A model generated the notes under the pieces. It was not told the DNA's origin, searched no databases, and saw only the letters and a program-made list of their open reading frames with translations. This document shows positions 46,314 through 53,264 of a DNA stretch of 61,559 bases, in pieces. The translations under genes and the position numbers were made by a program. The DNA lies in NCBI GenBank assembly GCA_046155615.1, contig JBJXFP010000013.1:1-61559 (forward strand), read 5' to 3'. Numbering within the stretch: the stretch's first letter is position 1; each line of letters begins with the position of its first letter. This stretch comes from JANNVZ01 sp046155615. GTDB taxonomy: Bacteria; Bacteroidota; Bacteroidia; Flavobacteriales_D; Sanyastnellaceae.

Positions 46314-47171
46314 ATGAATCTTGTTTCCAATTTTCACAATCGCCACACACAATTCATTGAATGGTTTCGCAGCGATGGCCGCCATTTTCAGATTGTTTCG
46401 CAGGTGTGCTTCTTGTGTTATGGCATAGTAGCACTTGGCTGGAATGCCGATTACATGCGCTACGCAGCCGCCTTTTCGGGTTGTGTTGCCGCGCAGTTTC
46501 TCGCTATTCGTTTTGCGGGCTATCCTGCACACAGCTTAAAGAGTGCACTCATCACATCGCTTGGCTTGTGTCTATTGCTAAAAGCAAATAGCCCTTGGCT
46601 TTTTCTTTTTGCCGCCCTGTTTGCCATAGGCCAAAAATTTCTGATTAGAATAAACGGTAAACACCTTTGGAATCCGGCCAACTTTGGTATTGTGCTCATG
46701 ATAATACTCAGTGGTGATGCATGGATTTCGCCAGGGCAGTGGGGCAGTGGGGCGGTCCTGGTCTTCATCATCGGCACTGCAGGACTTGCGGTACTGTCTA
46801 ACATCAGGCGGCTCGATACAGGTATCATTTTCATCATCACACTGGCCGCATTGGAGTATGCCAGGGTGGTTCTGTTTCTTGGCTGGGGTCATGATGTTTG
46901 GTTGCATAAACTCAGCAGCGGATCACTTTGGCTATTCAGCTTTTTCATGATTACAGATCCTATGACTTCGCCTTCGGCAAAAAAAGCCCGCATCATCTGG
47001 GCTATAGGTGTGGCGTGTGTTTCATTTTATCTCGCTAATTTCAAATTCATAAATGCAGCACCATTCTGGGTTCTGTTTTTCGCAACCCCAGTTACTCCAT
47101 TCATTGATTATCTGGCCAAGGGCAAAACTTTCAACTGGATAAAAAGCCGAACACTCGTGACTCAGTCATAA
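46314..47171 (+). CDS. Stand-alone RnfD/NqrB-like membrane protein
   Basis: The 285-residue product has about eight hydrophobic segments. It contains INGKHLWNPANFGIVLM and FFMITDPMTSPSAKKAR, the conserved segments of RnfD/NqrB subunits. No other rnf/nqr genes adjoin it; it is followed by a DUF2330 gene, an association seen in other Bacteroidota. The FMN-carrying threonine motif of canonical RnfD is not apparent. The role is unknown, perhaps electron or ion transfer at the membrane. Confidence 0.8.
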   Translation: MNLVSNFHNRHTQFIEWFRSDGRHFQIVSQVCFLCYGIVALGWNADYMRYAAAFSGCVAAQFLAIRFAGYPAHSLKSALITSLGLCLLLKANSPWLFLFAALFAIGQKFLIRINGKHLWNPANFGIVLMIILSGDAWISPGQWGSGAVLVFIIGTAGLAVLSNIRRLDTGIIFIITLAALEYARVVLFLGWGHDVWLHKLSSGSLWLFSFFMITDPMTSPSAKKARIIWAIGVACVSFYLANFKFINAAPFWVLFFATPVTPFIDYLAKGKTFNWIKSRTLVTQS

Positions 47172-47206
47172 AACATTCAATAGTTCAACAATAAAAAATT
47201 CAAACA

Positions 47207-48679
47207 ATGAAAAAAATCATTCAACAATGGGTAGCGATGTTTGCAATCGTACTCGTTGCAAAAAGCAGTTTGGCCTTCTGTGGTTTCTATGTGGCAAAGG
47301 CAGATGCCTCCCTATTCAACAATAAAAGTGAAGTAATAATGGTGCGCGATGGCAAGCGCAATGTGATAACCATGAGCAGCGACTTCAAAGGCAACATGCG
47401 CGATTTTGCCATGGTAGTGCCAGTGCCAACTGTGCTGGCCGAAAAAGACATACGCGTGGTGAAGCGCAACATCTTTCAAACACTGAATGACTACAGTGCG
47501 CCCCGTTTGGTGGAGTATTATGACTACAATCCATGCCAGCGGTTTGAGTTGGATGCTGTGATGTTGGGTGTAGAAACCACTTCTATGCGATCTGCATCTA
47601 TGGAGGAAAAGTCAGTGATGGTCACAAAAGATGATTACAAGGTAACTATAGAAGCACAATACCAAATTGGTGAATATGATATTCTGATTCTTTCTGCCAA
47701 GGAAAGCGTAGGGCTGAAATTGTGGCTTACTGATAATGGCTATAAGATTCCTCAAAAAGCAGAGGAAGTGTTGGAGCCTTACATCAAAAGCAACATGAAG
47801 TTTTTTGTAGTGAAGGTGAATCTGGAAAAGATGCCAAAGGCTGAGGAATACCTCAGTCCAATACAAATAGAATTTGAACATGATAAATTCATGTTGCCGC
47901 TTCGCCTGGGTATGGCCAACAGCCAAGGCTCGCAAGACATGATAGTGTATGCCTTCACACGTCAGGGTCGGGTGGAGTGTACCAATTACCGCACAGTGAA
48001 AATGCCTACTGACAGAAATATTCCGCTCTTCTTAAAACCTGAGTTTGGCAATTTTTACAAGTCGCTTTTCGAAAAGCAATACCTCAACGAAGGACGCAAT
48101 GCTGTATTTCTTGAGTATGCATGGAATGTAAGTCCATACGTTACCGTAAAGTGTGATCCATGCGTGGGAGCACCTCCGGTAAATCAAGATTTTGTGAACG
48201 CTGGTATTTGGTGGTTGAACGATGCCAATGTGCAGCAGTCAGTCTTTTTCACACGGCTTCATGTGCGATACACTCGCGATAAGTTTCCTGCTGACCTGCA
48301 ATTTCAGGTAACTCCCAATAATGAACACTATCAATGCCGCTATGTGCTTACCAACCCCGCCAATGGAGAATTTGACTGCGATGAAGGTCAGGTGTATCTC
48401 AACACACTTTATGAAAGAAGAAAGAAGGAAATAGATGAGATGTATGCACTGGCAAGCTGGAATTGGGAACAACGCAGCAAGCAATACCTGAATGAATTCG
48501 TGACCCAGATGAAGGAAAAGCCTGTGGTTGAAGAAAAGAAAGGCGATGTTTTCCCATTCGCATTTTCAACAGGCAGTTCAAACGGTCCATCAGTTTTGTT
48601 GATTCTAAGCGTCTTGTTAGTTTTTGTTATTGGTTTGTTGATGTCATTGCGCTGGCTTACGCGATTTACAAGCAGGTGA
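47207..48679 (+). CDS. DUF2330 membrane-anchored exported protein
   Basis: The 490-residue product has a signal peptide (to SSLA), a Cys-containing mature N-terminus (FCGFYVAKADASLFN) and the DUF2330 core with MVRDGKRNVITMSSDFKG and FAMVVPVPTVL. A C-terminal membrane helix follows at about 462-483. Two isolated Cys motifs appear (NPCQRFE and CDPCVGAPP). The function is unknown. It is 35 bases downstream of the RnfD-like gene and probably co-transcribed. A strong terminator follows. Confidence 0.88.
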   Translation: MKKIIQQWVAMFAIVLVAKSSLAFCGFYVAKADASLFNNKSEVIMVRDGKRNVITMSSDFKGNMRDFAMVVPVPTVLAEKDIRVVKRNIFQTLNDYSAPRLVEYYDYNPCQRFELDAVMLGVETTSMRSASMEEKSVMVTKDDYKVTIEAQYQIGEYDILILSAKESVGLKLWLTDNGYKIPQKAEEVLEPYIKSNMKFFVVKVNLEKMPKAEEYLSPIQIEFEHDKFMLPLRLGMANSQGSQDMIVYAFTRQGRVECTNYRTVKMPTDRNIPLFLKPEFGNFYKSLFEKQYLNEGRNAVFLEYAWNVSPYVTVKCDPCVGAPPVNQDFVNAGIWWLNDANVQQSVFFTRLHVRYTRDKFPADLQFQVTPNNEHYQCRYVLTNPANGEFDCDEGQVYLNTLYERRKKEIDEMYALASWNWEQRSKQYLNEFVTQMKEKPVVEEKKGDVFPFAFSTGSSNGPSVLLILSVLLVFVIGLLMSLRWLTRFTSR

Positions 48680-48711
48680 CATCATCCATTGTATGGGTTA
48701 TTCTAATTAAT

Positions 48712-48748
48712 AATGCGTTGTCACAAATTGTGGCAGCGCATTTTTTTT
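48712..48748 (+). terminator. Strong rho-independent terminator
   Basis: AATGCGTTGTCAC pairs with GTGGCAGCGCATT through two wobbles around the loop AAATT, followed by T8. It ends the RnfD-like/DUF2330 unit. Confidence 0.88.
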
Positions 48749-48765
48749 GTAGTTGTGCTATTGCA

Positions 48766-48801
48766 AAAAAGAAAACGGTTGTGCGTGTGCCAACCGTTTT
48801 C
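48766..48801 (-). terminator. Terminator acting on the minus strand
   Basis: The stem GAAAACGGTTG/CAACCGTTTTC encloses nine bases. On the minus strand it is followed by a six-T run. The nearest minus-strand gene, queG, ends about 365 bases away, so it could end a long untranslated tail or an unrecognised transcript. Confidence 0.7.
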
Positions 48802-49166
48802 AGAATAGTCAGGGGGAAGTAATTCTTCTTTGTTCCTTAACAAAATCCCTTACCCCATTTCTGTTGTTCACTAATTACTATGGTTCTTAGAACCATTAGT
48901 AAAGAACCAACCGAATTTTTTGTTGAACCACATTTCGAGTGCATTGAAAAAATTGAGAATCATTGTCTCTTACTGGTTTTCGTTAGTGTTACAAACTGGA
49001 TAACTTCAAACGAATTCAATTGTTGCCCCATGTCCCTTTCATTCACATATTTTCACAATTGATAATCGGTGGTGGCTATCCTATCTGCTACACATAGGTA
49101 CTCAACGCGGCTGAAAAACCCTACATGCCATCGGTACAAAAACACCGATTTATCACATCACACTGT
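48802..49166. other. Gene-poor interval with one inverted repeat
   Basis: This is the longest interval without a supported gene. It holds an inverted repeat at 48876-48902 (TACTATGGTTCT with AGAACCATTAGTA, one unpaired base), followed by a third GAACC. The 60-codon open frame at 48880 has no motif and no clear start. No tRNA, small-RNA structure or mobile-element end was recognised. Confidence 0.5.
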
Positions 49167-50153
49167 TCACAAACCAATATCCTGATTTGCATCTTGCGCG
49201 TTGTTGAAACTGTTTTGTACATTGCGTTTCATGCCTTGCAATCCGACCCGGCTTATAGGAGAATCTTTCAGGTGATGTTCAAAAACTTCATCTGTCATTT
49301 CAAGCCACTCCTGTTTTGAAAGAGACAAAATATTCTCTCTTGGTGTGAAGCGCGGTTCTTCGTGTGGTTTCGAAAAACGATTCCACGGGCAAACATCCTG
49401 ACACACATCACAACCAAAAATCCAGTTGTCCAATTTGTTTTGGTAGTCTGCGGGGATAGCATCGCGCAACTCAATTGTGAAATACGAAATACACTTGCTT
49501 CCATCTACCATATAGGGTTGAACGATGGCATCTGTCGGGCAGGCATCAATACAGGCTGTGCATGTGCCGCAATAATCTTTAATTGGAGCATCTGGTGTAA
49601 GTTCCAGATCAATTATCAACTCTGCTATGAAAAAGAAAGAACCTTGTTGTTTGTTGATCAGGTTGGTGTTTTTTCCAATCCAGCCCAAGCCGCTTTTAGC
49701 TGCCCAAGCTTTGTCCAGCACAGGCGCACTATCTACAAAAGCACGGCCATGCACATCACCAACAGTAGTCTTGATAAAAGATGAAAGCTCTTTCAATTTG
49801 TCCTTTACTACCCGGTGATAGTCTTCACCATAAGCGTATTTGGAAATTTTCGTCTCGCCCTCAACTCCTCTTCTGCCGGAGAGGGGAGAAATGCTTCTAT
49901 CTGTAAAGTCTTTGTCTGAAAAATAATTGAAGAGCAATGAGATGACTGACTTGGCACCCGGCACAAGCAGCCGCGGATCGAGGCGCTTGTCAAAATGACC
50001 CGTCATGTAGTGCATCTGGCCATGCATGCTTTGGTTGAGCCAGGCCTCCAATCTATGGGCTTCCTCTTCCAAAAAATCCGCTTTGCTGATACCACAAAAT
50101 GAAAAGCCCAATCGTTGAGCTTCGAGTTTGATTAGCATTTCGTTCGCAACCAT
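49167..50153 (-). CDS. queG: Epoxyqueuosine reductase
   Basis: The 328-residue product has two 4Fe-4S ferredoxin-like motifs (CGTCTACIDACP and CDVCQDVCPW) and the cobalamin-domain segment VISLLFNYF. QueG performs the last step of queuosine synthesis in tRNA. About 16 residues (SISPLSGRRGVEGETK region) interrupt the usual stretch before ISKYAYGEDYH and coincide with a palindromic DNA element at 49857-49892. The neighbour ruvB lies 17 bases away on the same strand. Confidence 0.95.
   Translation of the reverse strand: MVANEMLIKLEAQRLGFSFCGISKADFLEEEAHRLEAWLNQSMHGQMHYMTGHFDKRLDPRLLVPGAKSVISLLFNYFSDKDFTDRSISPLSGRRGVEGETKISKYAYGEDYHRVVKDKLKELSSFIKTTVGDVHGRAFVDSAPVLDKAWAAKSGLGWIGKNTNLINKQQGSFFFIAELIIDLELTPDAPIKDYCGTCTACIDACPTDAIVQPYMVDGSKCISYFTIELRDAIPADYQNKLDNWIFGCDVCQDVCPWNRFSKPHEEPRFTPRENILSLSKQEWLEMTDEVFEHHLKDSPISRVGLQGMKRNVQNSFNNAQDANQDIGL
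49857..49892 (-). repeat. Palindromic in-frame element, queG copy
   Basis: Reading GCCCTCAACTCCTCTTCTGCCGGAGAGGGGAGAA in pieces, the right arm GGAGAGGGGAGAA matches the dnaE element exactly and the left arm is degenerate. On the coding strand it encodes SPLSGRRGVEGE, close to the alaS peptide SPLSSGEGLGVR and in the same relative frame. Confidence 0.65.
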
Positions 50154-50170
50154 TGCAGCATTTGATATTC

Positions 50171-51196
50171 TTAAAACAAATGCCCCGGCTTAATGCTTTT
50201 CAACTTGCCAAGATGTTTATATGCCAGCTCTGTAAGCTGCCTGCCGCGCGGTGTGCGTGTAAGGAATCCTTCCTGAATCAAAAAGGGTTCATACACCTCC
50301 TCAATAGTGCCGGCATCTTCACTTACGGCTGTAGCAATGGTGGTAAGTCCTACAGGACCGCCATTGAATTTGTCCATCAAAGTGGTCAGTATTTTATTGT
50401 CCATCTCATCAAGGCCGTGCGTGTCCACATTCAACGCATTCAATGCAAACTGTGTGATGTCTATGTTGATCACGCCATCGCCTTTTATCTGTGCAAAGTC
50501 GCGTACTCGCCTGAGCAATGCATTGGCAATACGCGGTGTGCCACGGCTTCTGCGCGCTATTTCATAAGCCGCATCGTCCATTATTTCTATGTTCAGTATC
50601 TGTGAACTACGCTGCACAATGTCTGTGAGTGTTTTTGCATCGTAGTAGGAAAGTCGTGCATTGATACCAAACCGTGCACGCAAAGGCGATGTGAGTAACC
50701 CGCTTCGGGTAGTGGCTCCAACAAGTGTGAATGGATTCAGTTTTATCTGCACACTGCGCGCGTTGGGGCCGGTGTCTATCAGCAAGTCAATGCTGTAGTC
50801 TTCCATTGCGCTGTATAGGTATTCTTCCACCACCGGGCTAAGGCGGTGTATTTCATCTATGAACAAAACATCATGTGGCTCTAAGTTGGTGAGCAGGCCA
50901 GCGAGATCAGCAGGTTTGTCGAGCACAGGGCCACTGGTAGTCTTTATGCCAACACCCATCTCGTTGCTCACGATATAAGCGAGCGTTGTTTTTCCCAAGC
51001 CGGGCGGGCCGTGCAGCAACACATGGTCAAGTGCTTCTTCGCGCAGTCTTGCGGCCTTCACAAATACTTCTATGTTGTCAAGCACTTGTCTTTGGCCCGT
51101 GAAGTCATCAAAAGTTTTTGGTCTGAGCACGCGCTCGATGTCCTTGTCAGTGCCTCGTTCGGCTTCTTCTCTTATGTTGAAATCTTCGTTGCTCAT
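50171..51196 (-). CDS. ruvB: Holliday junction ATP-dependent DNA helicase RuvB
   Basis: The 341-residue product has Walker A (GPPGLGKTT), Walker B (LFIDEIHRL), sensor I (LVGATTRSGLL) and the C-terminal winged-helix region (GFLTRTPRGRQLTELA). RuvB hexamers drive branch migration with RuvA. It is upstream of queG on the same strand and divergent from dinB. Confidence 0.98.
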   Translation of the reverse strand: MSNEDFNIREEAERGTDKDIERVLRPKTFDDFTGQRQVLDNIEVFVKAARLREEALDHVLLHGPPGLGKTTLAYIVSNEMGVGIKTTSGPVLDKPADLAGLLTNLEPHDVLFIDEIHRLSPVVEEYLYSAMEDYSIDLLIDTGPNARSVQIKLNPFTLVGATTRSGLLTSPLRARFGINARLSYYDAKTLTDIVQRSSQILNIEIMDDAAYEIARRSRGTPRIANALLRRVRDFAQIKGDGVINIDITQFALNALNVDTHGLDEMDNKILTTLMDKFNGGPVGLTTIATAVSEDAGTIEEVYEPFLIQEGFLTRTPRGRQLTELAYKHLGKLKSIKPGHLF

Positions 51197-51463
51197 AGCT
51201 GCTTATTGGAAGTTTGAAAATCCATCTGCACAAATATTCATGCAAACAGCTGGCTTACTCACTTTATTTCTTGAAAATGAAATATACTGTCAGCACAAGT
51301 CCGGCAATGCCATAAAGACTATACCCGAATATGAGTTGTATTCAATTGTAAATACGTTACAACCTGGCCTTCAATCCTTGTCAAAAAAGTAATTCACATG
51401 ACAATTGTTTTTGTAAACTAAGAAGTAAAATTGTTGTCCGTCTTTTTTTTGATTACCCGAACA

Positions 51464-52681
51464 ATGGCAGAACGCGCTATTATCCACATGGATCTCGACA
51501 CCTTCTTCGTGTCCTGCGAGCGGCTGCTCGATTCGCGGTTGAATCATAAACCTATTCTTATAGGCGGCACCAGCGACAGAGGTGTGGTGGCTTCATGCAG
51601 CTACGAAGCGCGCGCATTTGGTGTGCACAGTGCCATGCCCATGAAACTCGCGCGGCAGCTTTGTCCCGAGGCCATCATCATAAAAGGCAACAGCGGCACG
51701 TATATGAAGAAGAGCGAAGAGGTAACGGAAATCATTCGCGAAACAGTTCCACTGTATGAGAAAACTTCGGTAGATGAATTCTACTGCGACCTCAGTGGCA
51801 TGGACAAATTTTTTGGTTGCTACAAATTCGGTCACGAGTTGCGCGATCGCATCAGGCGCGAAACAGGGCTGCCCATTTCGTTCGGCCTGTCGCAAAACAA
51901 AACCGTGAGCAAAGTGGCCACGGGCGAAGCCAAGCCCGACAACGAAATGAAAATTGAATCAGGCGAGGAGAAATTTTTTCTCGCTCCGCTTTCGATAAAA
52001 AAAATTCCGATGGTGGGCGATAAGACTTACCAGACACTACGCAACATGGGTGTGCAAAAAATCCGCACTGTGCAGGAAATGCCGGTGGAGCTGATGGAAA
52101 ATGCCTTTGGTGAAAACGGAATTTCAATCTGGAAAAAAGCAAACGGTATTGACAATTCTCCTGTGATTCCATACCAGGAGAGAAAATCCATTTCCACCGA
52201 AAGAACATTCGACCGCGATACGATTGATGTGGTGAAACTGCGCGGAATTATTCTCGCTATGGCTGAGAATCTTGCATTTCAATTGCGCAGAGGAGAAAAA
52301 CTCACTTCGTGTGTGACGATGAAAGTTCGTTACTCCGATTTTCAAACAGAAACTTTGCAGAGCCGCATTCCATACACATCAGCCGACCACATTCTTATTC
52401 CAAAGATGCTTGAATTGTTTGAAAAACTTTACCACCGAAGAATGCTTGTCCGATTGATTGGTGTGAAGTACAGCCACATTGTGAGTGGCGGCTACCAAAT
52501 CAATTTGTTTGATGATACAGAAGAGCGAATCAACCTCTACCAGGCCATGGACAAAATGCGAACACGCTACAATGACGACCGCATTGTGATGACTGCTGCC
52601 GGTATGGATGCGAAGAGCATTGGAAGGTGGAATCCTTTTAATGGTGAAGCGCCACCGCTGCTGGCTAATCGGAGGGCGTGA
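51464..52681 (+). CDS. dinB: Y-family DNA polymerase (Pol IV type)
   Basis: The 405-residue product starts at ATG 51464 to give MAERAIIHMDLDTFFVSCER. The palm motifs are HMDLDTFF and SVDEFYCDLSG, and the little-finger region follows. It copies past lesions with low fidelity. It precedes a short-type dnaE (ImuC-like arrangement), with a four-helix-bundle gene between, so the pair may be a mutagenesis cassette; no ImuA or LexA gene is next to it. The 267-base region upstream includes a GTTT-TTGT-AAAC inverted half-site pair at 51407-51418 between a TTG and a TAAAATTG. Confidence 0.93.
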   Translation: MAERAIIHMDLDTFFVSCERLLDSRLNHKPILIGGTSDRGVVASCSYEARAFGVHSAMPMKLARQLCPEAIIIKGNSGTYMKKSEEVTEIIRETVPLYEKTSVDEFYCDLSGMDKFFGCYKFGHELRDRIRRETGLPISFGLSQNKTVSKVATGEAKPDNEMKIESGEEKFFLAPLSIKKIPMVGDKTYQTLRNMGVQKIRTVQEMPVELMENAFGENGISIWKKANGIDNSPVIPYQERKSISTERTFDRDTIDVVKLRGIILAMAENLAFQLRRGEKLTSCVTMKVRYSDFQTETLQSRIPYTSADHILIPKMLELFEKLYHRRMLVRLIGVKYSHIVSGGYQINLFDDTEERINLYQAMDKMRTRYNDDRIVMTAAGMDAKSIGRWNPFNGEAPPLLANRRA

Positions 52682-52692
52682 GTGAAGCCATA

Positions 52693-52742
52693 GAATAGCA
52701 ACGCAGAACAAGCGAACAATAGAACATGCGAACAATCGAAGT
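52693..52742 (+). repeat. Upstream repeat copy A1
   Basis: GAATAGCAACGCA precedes four 8-base units of the form GAACAnnn. Bases 52706-52742 are the exact reverse complement of 53212-53248. Confidence 0.85.
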
Positions 52743-52768
52743 TGGCGAAGTGCTTCATTCGAGAATTG

Positions 52769-52817
52769 GAATAGCAAGGCAGAACAGCGAACAATAGAAC
52801 ATGCGAACAATCGAAGT
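52769..52817 (+). repeat. Upstream repeat copy A2
   Basis: A direct copy of A1 with a one-base deletion and one or two substitutions. It ends 18 bases before the four-helix-bundle ATG. Confidence 0.85.
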
Positions 52818-52834
52818 AAAAAACTAGGAGTAAC

Positions 52835-53200
52835 ATGAAGGAAAAAAATAATCTTGAAGACAGACTGGTTGATTTTGCGGTTATGGTTATTGATTATGTA
52901 GAGACACTTCCAAAGAATTTAGTTACAACTCATTTGGGTAAGCAACTCTTGCGCTCAGGAACCGCCCCCGCCTTGAACTATGGTGAAGCTCAAAGCGCAG
53001 AGTCGAGGGAAGACTTCATTCATAAAATGAAGATATGCCTGAAGGAACTTCGAGAGTCAAGAATTTCATTGCGAATACTTGGAAGAAAAAAATATCTGCC
53101 TATAGCGCGAACCAAGATTGTTTTTGATGAATGCAATGAGTTGATTTCAATTTTTGTGACCAGCGTTCAAACCGCTGGAAAAAACAAACCTAACGGATGA
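52835..53200 (+). CDS. Four-helix-bundle protein (23S rRNA intervening-sequence type)
   Basis: The 121-residue product has the helix pattern and motifs of the S23/IVP family: LEDRLVDFAVMVIDYVETLP, HLGKQLLRSGTAPALNYGEAQ and FIHKMKICLKELRESRISLRIL. Family members were first seen within 23S rRNA intervening sequences but are widely scattered in Bacteroidota genomes; the role is unknown. The ATG has an AGGAG seven bases upstream, unusual here. The gene is bracketed by repeats A1/A2 and their inverted copy. Confidence 0.93.
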   Translation: MKEKNNLEDRLVDFAVMVIDYVETLPKNLVTTHLGKQLLRSGTAPALNYGEAQSAESREDFIHKMKICLKELRESRISLRILGRKKYLPIARTKIVFDECNELISIFVTSVQTAGKNKPNG

Positions 53201-53211
53201 CCTCTCCCATC

Positions 53212-53248
53212 ACTTCGATTGTTCGCATGTTCTATTGTTCGCTTGTTC
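53212..53248 (-). repeat. Downstream inverted copy of the flanking repeat
   Basis: This 37-base sequence is a perfect reverse complement of 52706-52742. With A1 it brackets a segment of about 543 bases. It lies directly ahead of the dnaE start and contains the TTG at 53235. Confidence 0.9.
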
Positions 53249-53264
53249 ATACTTGCAATTAGCG

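Noticed and set aside
48880..49062. 60-codon frame in the gene-poor interval
   Set aside because: No motif, signal peptide or clear promoter, and it starts in the middle of an inverted repeat.
52706..53248. Insertion sequence with transposase
   Set aside because: Inverted repeats are present but the only gene encodes a four-helix-bundle protein; no transposase or recombinase motif is visible.
53235..53264. TTG start for dnaE inside the inverted repeat
   Set aside because: The family N-terminus begins at GTG 53265 (MLNNHSYFSLRFG); the extra residues are translated repeat.
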